From positions 1 through 51,501 of the forward strand of contig CAMBFO010000004.1 in NCBI GenBank assembly GCA_945865675.1: DNA of 51,501 bases, read 5' to 3'. Below the pieces are notes generated by a model that was not told the origin of the DNA, did no database searches, and saw nothing but the letters and a program-made list of their open reading frames with translations. Of the stretch, positions 8,715-19,458 are shown piece after piece (positions within the stretch are counted from its first letter, which is position 1; each line of letters opens with the position of its first letter). A program made the translations under genes and the position numbers. The stretch is from Comamonas sp. lk. Lineage in GTDB: Bacteria; Pseudomonadota; Gammaproteobacteria; Burkholderiales; Burkholderiaceae_C.

Positions 8715-9359
8715 ATGAGCACTTCAGATACTGCAGGATTCGGCAAATTCGTGCCTGGTTTTGATTTTCTGCAAAACCTGGCCAAGGCCGCCGGTGGCGC
8801 GGGAGGCAGCCCATCGGCCATGCCTAATATGGCGCAGTGGCTGGTGCCCAGCCTCAAAGTCGAGGACCTGGAAAAGCGCATCGAAGAGCTCAAGCATGTG
8901 CAGTTCTGGCTGGACCAAAACGCCCGCGCCCTCAGCGCCACCATCCAGGCGCTGGAAGTGCAAAAAATGACCATGGAAACCTTAAAGGGTATGAACTTCA
9001 CCATGGGCATGCCCGGCGCCGCGCAAGCCGCTGCCGCCCCCAAGCCCGCACCGGCAGCTCCCGCGGCACCGCCACCCGCGCCCGAACCAGAGCCCGCTGC
9101 CCAAGCGCAGACCGATGCCAGCAAGGTGATAGACCCGATGCAGCTATGGGGCGCGCTGACCCAACAATTCCAACACATTGCCAGCACAGCGCTGCAAGAT
9201 GTGGCCAAGCACAGTGCGGCCGTTGTTGGTAGTGCGAAAGCCGCTGGCAAAACCGGCGCCACCAAATCAAAGGCCGCTGCTGCCAAAACCACAGGCAAAG
9301 CGCCACGCAAAACTACGGCGGCTAAAAAGAGCGTCAAGCCGCGGCGCAGCGCCACCTAA
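8715..9359 (+). CDS. phaM: PhaM-like polyhydroxyalkanoate granule multifunctional regulatory protein with Lys/Ala-rich tail
   Basis: FGKFVPGFDFLQNLAK...WLVPSLKVEDLEKRIEELKHVQFWLDQNARALSATIQALEVQKMTMETLK; C-terminal AKAAGKTGATKSKAAAAKTTGKAPRKTTAAKKSVKPRRSAT. Confidence 0.8.
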   Translation: MSTSDTAGFGKFVPGFDFLQNLAKAAGGAGGSPSAMPNMAQWLVPSLKVEDLEKRIEELKHVQFWLDQNARALSATIQALEVQKMTMETLKGMNFTMGMPGAAQAAAAPKPAPAAPAAPPPAPEPEPAAQAQTDASKVIDPMQLWGALTQQFQHIASTALQDVAKHSAAVVGSAKAAGKTGATKSKAAAAKTTGKAPRKTTAAKKSVKPRRSAT

Positions 9360-9389
9360 AACGGCGTATGCGCGCCCAGTCAATCAACT

Positions 9390-10658
9390 ATGCAAACTTT
9401 TTCTTACGCGCACGCTACGCACCCCCAGTGGCAAAGCGCTAGCGCTCTGGTGCTGGCGCAGTTGCGCGGCCAGATGTCAAGCTCGCTGCATGCGGTGACG
9501 CCCACCTTAGCGCTGCTCTACATCACCGACCATTACGCGCAGGACGCGCAGGAAATCTTGGACCACTTGAGCGCCGAGCTGCCCTCGGTTACCGACTGGT
9601 CGGGCACAGTTGGCATTGGCATTGCTGCCAACAATGTGGAGTATTTCGACGAACCGGCCATGGCGGTCATGCTACTGGATTTGCCCTCTGACCAGTACCG
9701 CGTGTTTTCCGGTGTCTCGCCCCTCAGCATGGGCTTTGAAGCGCATACCGCTTTGGTGCACGCTGACGGCGCCACGGCGGATTTGCCCGAATTGTTGGCC
9801 GAAATGTCGGGTCGTACCGAAACTGGCTATTTGTTTGGCGGCCTGGCCAGCAGCCGGGGAAAGAGCGTGCAGTTTGCGCTGGCGGCCGATGGCAACCTGA
9901 GTGGCCAAGGCCTAGCCAAGGGCGTATTCAGTGGTGGCTTGAGCGGCGTGGCTTTCGGTCCTGAAATTGCCCTGGTATCGCGCGTCACCCAAGGTTGCAA
10001 ACCAGTGTCGCGCGCCCGCGTGATTACCGAGGCACATAACAACTTGGTGCTCAGCCTGGACGGTGAACCGGCTTTGGATGCATTGCTCTCAGATTTATCG
10101 ATTTCGCTGGAGCGGCCCCAGGAAGCCTTGCAAGCGGTACGCAACACCTTGGTCGGCCTAGCCAATCCGCCCACGGGCAGCGACAGCGCTGCGGTTCGTA
10201 AAACGGGCAACTTCGGCAGCGACGTGCTGGTCCGCCACATCGTCGGCCTAGACCCCGGCCACCGGGGCATCGCGCTGAGCGACCATGCGCGCGTCGGTGG
10301 ACAACTGGCTTTTTGCCAGCGCAATGTGCAGGCTGCGCGCGCCGATTTAACGCGCATTTGCGCCGAAATACGCGAAGAACTCAGCCCAGAGGAGATGCTC
10401 GAGCCGCAGGCCGTCGGCGCCACAGCTTCAAGCGCTGGCGCGTCCGCGCCGGGGCAAAAAGGCATTGCCGGCGCGATATACACCAGCTGCACCGGGCGCG
10501 GCGGCCCCCACTTTGGTGGCGCAAGCGCCGAAATGCAGATCGTGCGCCACGCTTTGGGCGACGTACCCTTGGTTGGATTTTTTGCTGCCGGAGAAATTGC
10601 CCATCAGCATTTGTACGCTTATACCGGTGTTTTAACGGTTTTTACCGTAGATAAATAG
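9390..10658 (+). CDS. FIST N/C-domain signal transduction protein
   Basis: FIST-like architecture; C-terminal AIYTSCTGRGGPHFGGASAEMQIVRHALGDVPLVGFFAAGEIAHQHLYAYTGVLTVFT is typical of FIST_C. Confidence 0.82.
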   Translation: MQTFSYAHATHPQWQSASALVLAQLRGQMSSSLHAVTPTLALLYITDHYAQDAQEILDHLSAELPSVTDWSGTVGIGIAANNVEYFDEPAMAVMLLDLPSDQYRVFSGVSPLSMGFEAHTALVHADGATADLPELLAEMSGRTETGYLFGGLASSRGKSVQFALAADGNLSGQGLAKGVFSGGLSGVAFGPEIALVSRVTQGCKPVSRARVITEAHNNLVLSLDGEPALDALLSDLSISLERPQEALQAVRNTLVGLANPPTGSDSAAVRKTGNFGSDVLVRHIVGLDPGHRGIALSDHARVGGQLAFCQRNVQAARADLTRICAEIREELSPEEMLEPQAVGATASSAGASAPGQKGIAGAIYTSCTGRGGPHFGGASAEMQIVRHALGDVPLVGFFAAGEIAHQHLYAYTGVLTVFTVDK

Positions 10659-10669
10659 GGTTTTAGCGC

Positions 10670-11767
10670 TTAGGCAATGCTGGCGCGTTGCAGGCGGTCG
10701 GCTACGCCGGCCCATTCCAGGCTCTGGGGTGTGGCCTCTACCCAAATTTCCTGTGCACCGGCCTGGTCGAGCGCGCGCAAGGCGGCAAACAAGTGCTGCG
10801 CCGCGCGCGTCGCGTCCTGGGGCATGGCGCGCAGCAGCAGTTGCGGCGCCTGGCCTTCTAAGCCGCCATGGGGCTGGGCCGCCGCGTGCGATGAAACGCC
10901 GGGCCGCGAGCGCATATAGACACCAATGCGCCCCGCGACCGCCTGGCGTTGCCCAGAGCCAGGCTGCAAGGCTTGTTGCAAGGCGGCGGTCTCCATCAGA
11001 CGCAATGTGGCATCCGGCGCGTAGTGCGCGGCCAAAGTGCCCGAGGCGCGCGGCGCGGCCTGGCTGCTTGGCATCTCGTGCGCAAGGTAAACGGCTTGGC
11101 CGCAGGCCAGCGCCAGCGCTTCTAGGCTGATCGCCCCCGGGCGCAAAAGCACCGGCGCGCCGCGTGTGCAATCGACTATCGTCGATTCAATACCCACGTC
11201 GCAGGGCCCGCCGTCCAGAATCAGCAATGCGCCAGCGTCATCGGCGTCCCGCCCGGTGTTGAATTCGCTGTGGACGTGCTGCGCCGTGGTCGGGCTGACG
11301 CGTCCGAAACGGTTGGCGCTGGGCGCAGCCAGGCCCCAGACCACGCCGCCTTGCGCGCTGTGGCGCAGGGCGCGCAGCAGGGCTTGGGCGGCCGGGTGCG
11401 CCGGGCAGCGCAGGCCCACCGAGTCCTGACCGCCGGCAGCGGCAGCAGCCACCCCGTCGCGGCGCGGCAGTATCAAGGTCAGCGGCCCAGGCCAAAAGGC
11501 TTGCATCAGGCGCATGGCAAATTCAGGAATTTCGCGGGCGTAATAGCGCGCGCCGCTCAGGCCGCCGTCCATATCGGCCACATGCACGATCAGCGGATGG
11601 TCCGCTGGCCGACCTTTGGCCGCAAAAATCGCCGCCACCGCTTGGGCATGGTCCGCATCCGCTGCCAGGCCATAGACGGTTTCGGTGGGCAGGCCGAGCA
11701 AACCTCCTTGGCGCAACACCCGCTCACAGTGCGGCAGACTGGAGCTTTCATGGACTTGCAAAATCAT
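10670..11767 (-). CDS. L-threonylcarbamoyladenylate synthase (Sua5/YrdC/YwlC family, with C-terminal Sua5 domain)
   Basis: ORF 10670..11848 trimmed to MILQVHESSSLPHCERVLRQGGLLGLPTETVYGLAADA; KGRPADHPLIVHV; VLLRPGAIS; ASGTLAAHYAPD. Confidence 0.9.
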   Translation of the reverse strand: MILQVHESSSLPHCERVLRQGGLLGLPTETVYGLAADADHAQAVAAIFAAKGRPADHPLIVHVADMDGGLSGARYYAREIPEFAMRLMQAFWPGPLTLILPRRDGVAAAAAGGQDSVGLRCPAHPAAQALLRALRHSAQGGVVWGLAAPSANRFGRVSPTTAQHVHSEFNTGRDADDAGALLILDGGPCDVGIESTIVDCTRGAPVLLRPGAISLEALALACGQAVYLAHEMPSSQAAPRASGTLAAHYAPDATLRLMETAALQQALQPGSGQRQAVAGRIGVYMRSRPGVSSHAAAQPHGGLEGQAPQLLLRAMPQDATRAAQHLFAALRALDQAGAQEIWVEATPQSLEWAGVADRLQRASIA

Positions 11768-11810
11768 GGGTATAAGCGGATAAATGGGCGCCAAAATTAC
11801 GCAAAAGCTT

Positions 11811-13001
11811 TTAAAACGCTTCAATCCCCAAAATCCGGGCCGCCTCAAGCGCGCTGGCGCGCGCCGCGTGCGGGCTGTTGGCGGTCAGCGTCAGGTGACC
11901 CATCTTGCGGCCGGGCCGCGCCTGGCGCTTGCCGTACAAATGCAAATGCGCACCGGGTAGCGCCAGCACCGCGTTCCAGGGAGGGGTCGCCTCCAAGCCC
12001 GGGCCCCAGAGTTCGCCCAGGAGGTTGAGCATCACCGCAGCACTGTGCTGGCGCGGTTGCGTCAGGGGCAGGCCCGCCAGGGTGCGTACTTGCAGCGCAA
12101 ACTGCGACTGGTCGCAAGCGTCTAGGCTGTAGTGGCCGCTGTTGTGCGGGCGCGGGGCGATTTCATTGACTACCAGGCTGCCGTCTTGCAATACAAAAAA
12201 CTCCACGCACAGCACGCCCACATAGGAAAGCCCTTGGGCGATAGCGCGGGCTGCTTGCACCGCTTGCGCGGCCAGCGCCGCCGGGACATTGCCCTCAAAT
12301 ACTTCGGTAACTGCCAAAATCCCCGCACGGTGCACATTGCTTTGTACCGGGAAATGCACCATGGCGCCGTCCGCACCGCGCGCCAGGATGACCGAGCACT
12401 CCAAGGCCAGCGGCAGCATTTTTTCGAGCACGCAAACCTGCTGTTGCAGATCGGCAAAAGCCTGGCGCAATTGCGCCCGGTCGGCTACCCGCACCTGCCC
12501 TTTGCCGTCATAACCCATGCGCGCGGTTTTGAGAATGCCAGGCAGCAAATCCGCAGGCGCTGCCTCGAGATCGGCCCGACTCGCGATCGCGGTAAAGGGG
12601 GCGCAGGGCACGCCGCAGCGGCCGAAGTGGGCTTTTTCGGCCAGCCGGTCTTGCGCAATGGCCACAGCCTTGGCGCCTGGCGCAACCAGCCGCGTGGTGG
12701 CCAGCGTGGCCAGCGCGTCGGCGGGCACATTTTCAAATTCGGTGGTGATGCCGCTGCAAATGGCCGCTAGCTGCGCCAGCCCTTGCGGGTCCTGGTAGGC
12801 GCTTTGGATGTGGTGGTGGCTGACGCGCCCGGCCGGGCTGTTGGCATCGGGGTCCAGTACCGCCGTCTCATAACCCATGGCTTGGGCGGCATGCACAAAC
12901 ATGCGGCCTAATTGACCGCCGCCCAACACCCCCAGCGTCACCGGCCCGGTGCCCGGCCCGCGGGCCTGCGCCCCAGGTAACAGCCCAGCGCTTGCGCTCA
13001 T
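11811..13001 (-). CDS. purK: 5-(carboxyamino)imidazole ribonucleotide synthase
   Basis: LGVLGGGQLGRMFVHAAQAMGYETAVLDPDANSPAGRVSH...; FVLQDGSLVVNEIAPRPHNSGHYSLDAC. Confidence 0.95.
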   Translation of the reverse strand: MSASAGLLPGAQARGPGTGPVTLGVLGGGQLGRMFVHAAQAMGYETAVLDPDANSPAGRVSHHHIQSAYQDPQGLAQLAAICSGITTEFENVPADALATLATTRLVAPGAKAVAIAQDRLAEKAHFGRCGVPCAPFTAIASRADLEAAPADLLPGILKTARMGYDGKGQVRVADRAQLRQAFADLQQQVCVLEKMLPLALECSVILARGADGAMVHFPVQSNVHRAGILAVTEVFEGNVPAALAAQAVQAARAIAQGLSYVGVLCVEFFVLQDGSLVVNEIAPRPHNSGHYSLDACDQSQFALQVRTLAGLPLTQPRQHSAAVMLNLLGELWGPGLEATPPWNAVLALPGAHLHLYGKRQARPGRKMGHLTLTANSPHAARASALEAARILGIEAF

Positions 13002-13516
13002 AAGCCGACCAGTCCGTCAGACAAGCCTGTCACTGGCAAGCTCTGCTCGCGGGCAGCGCGTGTTTGCTCTGCGCGATAGGCATCCAATTGCTTGCCCAGC
13101 CCCGCATCGTGCGCAGCCAATAGGGCCACCGCAAACAAAGCTGCATTGGCCGCGCCCGCTGCGCCAATGGCGAAGGTGGCCACCGGTATGCCTTTGGGCA
13201 TTTGCACAATGCTGTGCAGAGAATCAACACCTTGCAAATGCTTGCTCGGCACCGGCACGCCTAGCACCGGCACCGTGGTTTTGCAGGCCAGCATGCCTGG
13301 CAAATGCGCGGCACCGCCAGCACCGGCGATGATGGCACGCAGGCCCCGACCCTGGGCCGCTTGTGCAAATGCGAACATTTCGTCCGGCATGCGGTGCGCT
13401 GAAAGTACACGCGCTTCAAAGGCGATGCCAAACTGTTGGAGAATCTGCACTGCGTGTTGCATGGTGTCCCAGTCGGAACTGGAACCCATGACGACCGCGA
13501 TAGGTGTGGTGCTCAT
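12998..13516 (-). CDS. purE: 5-(carboxyamino)imidazole ribonucleotide mutase
   Basis: MSTTPIAVVMGSSSDWDTMQHAVQILQQFGIAFEARVLSAHRMPDEM; AGAGGAAHLPGM. 4-nt overlap with purK. Confidence 0.95.
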   Translation of the reverse strand: MSTTPIAVVMGSSSDWDTMQHAVQILQQFGIAFEARVLSAHRMPDEMFAFAQAAQGRGLRAIIAGAGGAAHLPGMLACKTTVPVLGVPVPSKHLQGVDSLHSIVQMPKGIPVATFAIGAAGAANAALFAVALLAAHDAGLGKQLDAYRAEQTRAAREQSLPVTGLSDGLVGL

Positions 13517-13618
13517 AGGGTTGGAAACAGCGCTTGGCACCTGCGCCCGAGGATCAGGCGGCAGCCGTGCCGCAAGGCTAGAACCTTAATTTTACGTTTT
13601 CACCCCGAGTATCTTTTC

Positions 13619-14569
13619 ATGATCAACGTCACCCTGCAAAATTTTGAAACCGAAGTCATAGCCGCCTCGCACGACATTCCGGTGCTGCTGGACTTTTGGG
13701 CTCCCTGGTGCGGGCCCTGCAAAGTGATAGGGCCGCTGCTGGAAAAGGTCGAAACCGATTACGCCGGGCGCTTCAAATTGGTCAAGATCGACTCGGACCA
13801 GGAGCAAGAGCTCTCCAAAGCCTTTGGCATCCGCAGCATCCCCACTTGCGTGCTCATGATCGCCGGCAAGCCGGCCGATGGCTTCATGGGCGCCGTGCCC
13901 GAAAGCCAAATCAAGACCTTTTTGGACAAACACCTGCCGCCCGAAGGCGCCTCCCTCACCGACGCCGAAGACGCGCAGGCCTTGTTGGCGGCGGGCGACG
14001 TAGAAGCGGCGCTGCACAAATTGCAAGAAACCCTGGCCGCCGACCCGGCTAATGACGATGCGCGCCACGAACTGGTCAAACTGCTGATCCACCACAACGC
14101 CCTGGAAGAGGCCAAGGCGGCGTTGGCCCCTGCGCTGGCCGCTATCCCCCGCCAGATCCGCTTTGACGCTTTGCACCATTTCTTGAGCGCCATCGAGTAC
14201 GTGCATACCGACCCGCGTGGCAACTGGGAACTGGCGCAGTTTGACGAAGCCATTGCGGCCAACAAGCGCGACTTTGATACCCGCCTGGCCAAAGCCCGGG
14301 TCTTGATGGTGGAAGGCCAGTGGACCGTGGCCATGGACGAATTGCTGGAAATCATCATGCGCGACAAAGCCTGGGGCGATGCGGTACCGCGCAAAACCTT
14401 TGTGGCGATTCTGGAACTGCTCACCCCGCCCAAACCCAAGGGCGCAGCGCAAGACACGAGTAAGACCGCTGGCGGCATCGAAATCGCCGGCAAAGTCGTC
14501 GCTGAAACCGACCCGCAAGCGCAAATGGTGGCTACGTACCGACGCAAGCTGAGTATGGCGTTGAATTAG
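13619..14569 (+). CDS. cnoX: Thioredoxin-domain protein with TPR-like C-terminus (YbbN/CnoX co-chaperone-like)
   Basis: MINVTLQNFETEVIAASHDIPVLLDFWAPWCGPCKVIGPLLEKVE... with WCGPC motif, followed by helical repeat C-terminus. Start set at ATG 13619. Confidence 0.85.
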   Translation: MINVTLQNFETEVIAASHDIPVLLDFWAPWCGPCKVIGPLLEKVETDYAGRFKLVKIDSDQEQELSKAFGIRSIPTCVLMIAGKPADGFMGAVPESQIKTFLDKHLPPEGASLTDAEDAQALLAAGDVEAALHKLQETLAADPANDDARHELVKLLIHHNALEEAKAALAPALAAIPRQIRFDALHHFLSAIEYVHTDPRGNWELAQFDEAIAANKRDFDTRLAKARVLMVEGQWTVAMDELLEIIMRDKAWGDAVPRKTFVAILELLTPPKPKGAAQDTSKTAGGIEIAGKVVAETDPQAQMVATYRRKLSMALN

Positions 14570-14632
14570 TATTGCGCCACTGTGGATGGAGTGCTTGGTA
14601 GCGGCTTCGCCACGCACTAACGCGCAGCCGCG

Positions 14633-15541
14633 CTAAGCGGTCAGCCGCTGAAATGCTTCTTGGTATTTCGCCGCAGTTTGCGCAATCACCGCGTCTGGCA
14701 CGCGGGGTGCAGGCGGCGTTTTGCTCCAGGGTTTGCCATCGACTTGCGCGGCCTCCAGCCAGTCGCGTACAAACTGTTTGTCGTAGCTCGGCGGGTTGCT
14801 GCCTTCGGCATAACTCTCCAAAGGCCAGTAGCGCGAGGAGTCGGGCGTCAGCACCTCGTCCATCAGTGTGAGCGTGCCCGCATCGTCCAGGCCGAACTCA
14901 AACTTGGTATCAGCAATGATGATGCCCTTGGTCAGTGCAAAAGCGGCCGCCGCTTGGTACAGCGCGATGCTGATAGCGCGTATGCGGGTGGCCAGGTCCA
15001 GGCCTATCATGTCCACGGTTTGCGCGAAGCTGATGTTCTCGTCGTGTTCGCCTACGGCGGCTTTGGCCGCAGGGGTGTAAATCGGCGTGGGCAAGCGCGA
15101 GGCATTGCGCAGGCCCGCGGGCAAGGTCACCCCGCATACCGCGCCATGGGCCTGGTACTCTTTCCAGCCGCTACCGGCCAGGTAGCCGCGCACGACTGCT
15201 TCGACGGGCAAAGGCTGGAGCCGTTTGACCAACATGCTACGCCCTTGCACTTGCGCCACCTCATCGGGCGCCACAACGCTTTCGGGTGCTTCGCCGGTGA
15301 GGTGAATCGGGCACAGGTTCAGTCCCCGGGGGCCGAATTTGTCAAACCAGAACAAAGCCATTTGCGTGAGCAAAGCGCCCTTACCGGGAATAGGCTCGCC
15401 CATGATCACGTCAAAAGCGCTGAGCCGGTCGCTGGCGACCATCAAGATGCGGTCAGTACCGACGGCGTAGTTATCGCGAACTTTGCCGCGTGCCAGCAAA
15501 GGCAGGGAATGCAGGGTGGAGGTGTGCAAGGAAGAGGCCAT
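14633..15541 (-). CDS. purC: Phosphoribosylaminoimidazole-succinocarboxamide synthase
   Basis: [84 protein letters not shown]. Confidence 0.96.
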   Translation of the reverse strand: MASSLHTSTLHSLPLLARGKVRDNYAVGTDRILMVASDRLSAFDVIMGEPIPGKGALLTQMALFWFDKFGPRGLNLCPIHLTGEAPESVVAPDEVAQVQGRSMLVKRLQPLPVEAVVRGYLAGSGWKEYQAHGAVCGVTLPAGLRNASRLPTPIYTPAAKAAVGEHDENISFAQTVDMIGLDLATRIRAISIALYQAAAAFALTKGIIIADTKFEFGLDDAGTLTLMDEVLTPDSSRYWPLESYAEGSNPPSYDKQFVRDWLEAAQVDGKPWSKTPPAPRVPDAVIAQTAAKYQEAFQRLTA

Positions 15542-15574
15542 AAGCCGCACTGTAGCGCAGCGCGGGCCGCGCCG

Positions 15575-16639
15575 TCAGTGCACTACTTGCGCCAGTTCGC
15601 CCTTGCTGTAACGGGCTGCAACCACGCTCAGCGTATCGCCTCTGACTTTCGCGCCCTGGCCTTCGCAGCCGAATTCGATATAGCGCGCTTTGACCAATTG
15701 CTTGGCTGCTTCGCGCGCCGGTTTGAGCCAGTCGCGGGCATCAAATTTGTCGGGGTTTTCGGCCAAAAATTTGCGGCAGGCGGCCGTCATGGCCAGACGG
15801 ATATCGGTGTCGATATTGATCTTTCGCACACCGAATTGGATGGCTTTTTGGATTTCGGCCACCGGTACGCCATAGGTCTCTTTCATTTTGCCGCCAAAGG
15901 CATTGATGGTGGCCAGCATCTCCTGCGGTACGCTGCTCGAGCCATGCATTACCAGGTGCGTATTGGGCAGGCGGCGGTTGATTTCTTTGATGCGGTCAAT
16001 CGCCAAAATATCGCCCGTGGGTTGGCGCGTGAATTTGTAGGCGCCGTGGCTGGTGCCAATCGCAATAGCCAACGCGTCCAGTTGGGTGCGTTGAACGAAA
16101 TCTGCCGCCTGCTCCGGGTCGGTGAGCAACTGCTCGCGTGTCATGGTAGCGTCGGTGCCGTGGCCGTCCTCTTTGTCGCCCTTCATGGTTTCCAGTGAAC
16201 CCAGGCAGCCGAGCTCGCCTTCCACGGTGACGCCTAGCTTGTGCGCCATATCGACCACCTGGCGCGTCACGTCCACGTTGTACTCGTAGCTGGCAATGGT
16301 CTTGCCGTCGCCTTCCAAGCTGCCGTCCATCATCACCGAGCTGAAACCCAGGTTGATCGCGCCCTGGCAGACTGCCGGACTTTGGCCATGGTCCTGGTGC
16401 ATGACCACCGGGATATGCGGATAGGTTTCGATGGCCGCTTGGATCAGGTGTTTGAGAAAGGCCTCGCCCGCGTACTTGCGCGCACCGGCGCTCGCTTGCA
16501 TGATGACCGGGGCGCCCACTTCATTGGCGGCCTCCATGATGGCCTGGACTTGCTCCAGGTTGTTGACATTAAAAGCAGGGATGCCGTAGCCGTGGGTGGC
16601 AGCGTGGTCCAGCAATTCGCGCATTGAGACGAGGGCCAT
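15575..16639 (-). CDS. fba: Class II fructose-bisphosphate aldolase
   Basis: [82 protein letters not shown]. Confidence 0.95.
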   Translation of the reverse strand: MALVSMRELLDHAATHGYGIPAFNVNNLEQVQAIMEAANEVGAPVIMQASAGARKYAGEAFLKHLIQAAIETYPHIPVVMHQDHGQSPAVCQGAINLGFSSVMMDGSLEGDGKTIASYEYNVDVTRQVVDMAHKLGVTVEGELGCLGSLETMKGDKEDGHGTDATMTREQLLTDPEQAADFVQRTQLDALAIAIGTSHGAYKFTRQPTGDILAIDRIKEINRRLPNTHLVMHGSSSVPQEMLATINAFGGKMKETYGVPVAEIQKAIQFGVRKINIDTDIRLAMTAACRKFLAENPDKFDARDWLKPAREAAKQLVKARYIEFGCEGQGAKVRGDTLSVVAARYSKGELAQVVH

Positions 16640-16772
16640 GGGAGTTCTCCGGGGGGTTGGTAACCGCTTGGTAATTTGTACCGATATGCGATTCTATTGA
16701 GATTTGCGAGGCCTGCCCCCAGAGTGTGCCGCAAGGCTCCCCCGGTGCGGCAAACGCGCCACACAGCCGCAT

Positions 16773-18206
16773 TTATGCGACGCGGCAAACCTTCATCATG
16801 TTGGTGCCACCCGGCGCGCCCATGGGTTCGCCGCAGGTGATGGCATAGACATCGCCGCTGGAAACAATGCCTAGTCTTTTGAGCTGTGCTTCGGCATCGT
16901 TCAGCGCGGTATCGCGGTCTTTGCTGCTGCTCATCAGCAAAGGGCGCACGTTGCGGTACAAGGTCATGCGGCGCTGGCTGGCCACATTGGGCGTGAGCGC
17001 ATAAATTGGCACCTGAATCAAATGGCGGCTCATCCACAAAGCCGTCGATCCGCTGTCGGTCATGGCCACAATCGCTTTGGCGCCCAGGTGGTGCGCGGTA
17101 AATAGCGCGCCCATAGCGATGGACTGGTCGATATGGTCAAAGGTCTTTCCGATGAAGTCGGTTTCCAGCTTCACCGATTCGCCCGCTTCGGCTGCGACGC
17201 AGATCTGCGCCATTTCACGCACTGTCTCTAGCGGGTAGTTACCGGCAGCCGTTTCCGCTGACAGCATGACGGCGTCGGTGCCGTCAAGCACCGCATTGGC
17301 CACGTCGCTCACTTCGGCGCGTGTGGGCACCGGGCTGCTGATCATGGATTCCATCATTTGCGTGGCGGTGATGACAATCTTGTCAAACTCGCGAGCCATT
17401 TTGATCATGCGCTTTTGCAGCGCAGGAACTGCGGCGTTTCCCACTTCCACGGCCAAGTCACCGCGTGCCACCATGATGCCGTCCGAGGCCCGCAAAATTT
17501 CTTCCAACTTGGGGATAGCCTCAGCGCGCTCGATCTTGGCGATCAAGCCGGGCTTATGGCCGAACTCGGCAGCGGCCACGTTGCACAACTGACGCGCCAT
17601 TTCCATGTCGGTGGCGCATTTGGGGAAACTTACCGCCACATAGTCGGCTTTAAAGGCCATGGCCGTGCGGATGTCTTCCATGTCCTTGGCTGTCAGCGCC
17701 GGCGCTGTCAGGCCGCCGCCTTGCTTGTTAATGCCTTTGTTGTTGGACAGCACGCCGCCTAGCTTGACGGTGGTGTGTACTTGCTGGCCCTGCACCTTGT
17801 CCACCACCATAACGATGATGCCGTCGTTGAGCAGCAGCACGTCGTCAGCCTTGACCTCTTGCGGCAGCGATTTGTAGTCCAGTCCAACGCCATGTACATC
17901 GCCCAGCTCTGTGCGGGCGGCATCCAAAATAAAGGCTTGACCATGCTCTAAGAAAACCTTGCCCTCTGCAAACTTGCCAACTCGGATTTTCGGACCTTGC
18001 AAATCAGCCATGATGGCTACTTCGCGCCCTACACGGTGGGCCACTGCGCGCACCATGGCGGCACGGTCGATATGGTCTTGCGCCGTGCCATGGCTAAAGT
18101 TCAGCCGCACCACATCCACGCCTTCGCGTATCAGGGCTTCCAACATGGCAGGGTCGCTGGAAGCGGGCCCCAAGGTGGCTACGATTTTGGTGGCGCGACG
18201 GATCAT
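16773..18206 (-). CDS. pyk: Pyruvate kinase
   Basis: MIRRATKIVATLGPASSDP; VDVVRLNFSHG; LIAKIERAEAIPKLEEILRASDGIMVARGDLAVEVG; TATQMMESMISSPVPTRAEVSDVANAVLDGTDAVMLSAETA. Confidence 0.97.
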   Translation of the reverse strand: MIRRATKIVATLGPASSDPAMLEALIREGVDVVRLNFSHGTAQDHIDRAAMVRAVAHRVGREVAIMADLQGPKIRVGKFAEGKVFLEHGQAFILDAARTELGDVHGVGLDYKSLPQEVKADDVLLLNDGIIVMVVDKVQGQQVHTTVKLGGVLSNNKGINKQGGGLTAPALTAKDMEDIRTAMAFKADYVAVSFPKCATDMEMARQLCNVAAAEFGHKPGLIAKIERAEAIPKLEEILRASDGIMVARGDLAVEVGNAAVPALQKRMIKMAREFDKIVITATQMMESMISSPVPTRAEVSDVANAVLDGTDAVMLSAETAAGNYPLETVREMAQICVAAEAGESVKLETDFIGKTFDHIDQSIAMGALFTAHHLGAKAIVAMTDSGSTALWMSRHLIQVPIYALTPNVASQRRMTLYRNVRPLLMSSSKDRDTALNDAEAQLKRLGIVSSGDVYAITCGEPMGAPGGTNMMKVCRVA

Positions 18207-18276
18207 AGTGACAGCTTTCTCAATCAAACCGCTCTTTTCAAAAGGACCTTATTGTCCCACGGGGCGAGGCTTTGGG

Positions 18277-19458
18277 TTACAACACAGCATCAGGGGCTGG
18301 CACGCTGTCAATCACGCCACCGCCCAGGCATACCTCACCGTCGTAGAGCACTGCGGATTGACCGGGTGTGACCGCCCATTGCGCTTGGTTAAAGTCCAAA
18401 CTAAATGCTGCGCCATCGCTGGCGCGCAGCGCGCAGGGGCTATCGCTTTGGCGGTAGCGCGTTTTTGCGGCCAGGGGCAGGCCGCATGCGGGGGCTTTGC
18501 CGGCGACCCAGCTCGCATCGGCAGCGCTGAGCGACTGCGATAGCAACCATGGATGCGCATGCCCTTGCACCGCCCACAAGGTGTTGGTCTGCATGTCTTT
18601 GCGCGCCACAAACCAGGGCGTATGTTCACCGCCGCCCTTTTGTGCGCCGCGCACCTTCAGGCCGCCAATGCCCAAGCCCTGGCGCTGACCCAAGGTATAA
18701 AAAGACAAGCCCACATGCTGGCCAATGGTGTGGCCTTTGGGATTTTTAATCGGACCGGGTTCTTTGGCGATGTAGCGGTTGAGGAATTCGCGGAACGGCC
18801 GCTCGCCGATAAAGCAAATGCCGGTCGAATCTTTCTTCTTCGCATTGGGCAGACCGATCTCGTCGGCGATGCGACGCACCTCGGTTTTGTGTAACCCCCC
18901 CACCGGGAAAAGGGTTTTGGATAATTGCGCCTGGTTCAGACGGTGCAAAAAATAGCTTTGGTCTTTGGAAGCGTCCAGCCCTTTGAGCAAGGCAAACAAA
19001 CCAGTGATTTCATTGTGCCGCACGCGCGCGTAGTGACCGGTGGCAATGCAGTCCGCCCCCAGTCGGATGGCATGGTCTAAAAAGGCTTTGAATTTAATTT
19101 CGGCATTGCACAAAATATCCGGATTGGGCGTGCGCCCGGCCTGGTATTCGCGCAAAAACTCGGCAAACACCCGGTCTTTGTAGTCTGCGGCAAAGTTGAC
19201 GTGTTCAATCTCCATACCCAGCACATCGGCTACTGCGGCGGCGTCGATAAAGTCTTCTTTGGAAGTGCAATAACCGGGGTCGGTATCCACTGCGTATTCG
19301 TCTGGCGCACGGTCGTCGTCTTCCCAGTTCTTCATGAAGATGCCGACCACCTCATGGCCTTGCTGCTGTAGCAGGTAAGCACTGACGGCGGAGTCCACAC
19401 CACCGCTTAAGCCCACCACAATGCGTTGCTTTTTAACGTGCTTGAGTGTGGCGTGCAT
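18277..19458 (-). CDS. mnmA: tRNA 2-thiouridine(34) synthase
   Basis: [86 protein letters not shown]. Confidence 0.97.
   Translation of the reverse strand: MHATLKHVKKQRIVVGLSGGVDSAVSAYLLQQQGHEVVGIFMKNWEDDDRAPDEYAVDTDPGYCTSKEDFIDAAAVADVLGMEIEHVNFAADYKDRVFAEFLREYQAGRTPNPDILCNAEIKFKAFLDHAIRLGADCIATGHYARVRHNEITGLFALLKGLDASKDQSYFLHRLNQAQLSKTLFPVGGLHKTEVRRIADEIGLPNAKKKDSTGICFIGERPFREFLNRYIAKEPGPIKNPKGHTIGQHVGLSFYTLGQRQGLGIGGLKVRGAQKGGGEHTPWFVARKDMQTNTLWAVQGHAHPWLLSQSLSAADASWVAGKAPACGLPLAAKTRYRQSDSPCALRASDGAAFSLDFNQAQWAVTPGQSAVLYDGEVCLGGGVIDSVPAPDAVL

Noticed and set aside
13592-14617. 341-aa minus-strand ORF opposite cnoX
   Set aside because: Antisense shadow; the plus strand contains the WCGPC thioredoxin motif.
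14660-16198. 512-aa plus-strand ORF opposite purC and fba
   Set aside because: Antisense to two confidently identified enzymes; long shadow ORFs are expected in GC-rich DNA and the translation is Arg/Gly/His-rich with no recognisable motif.
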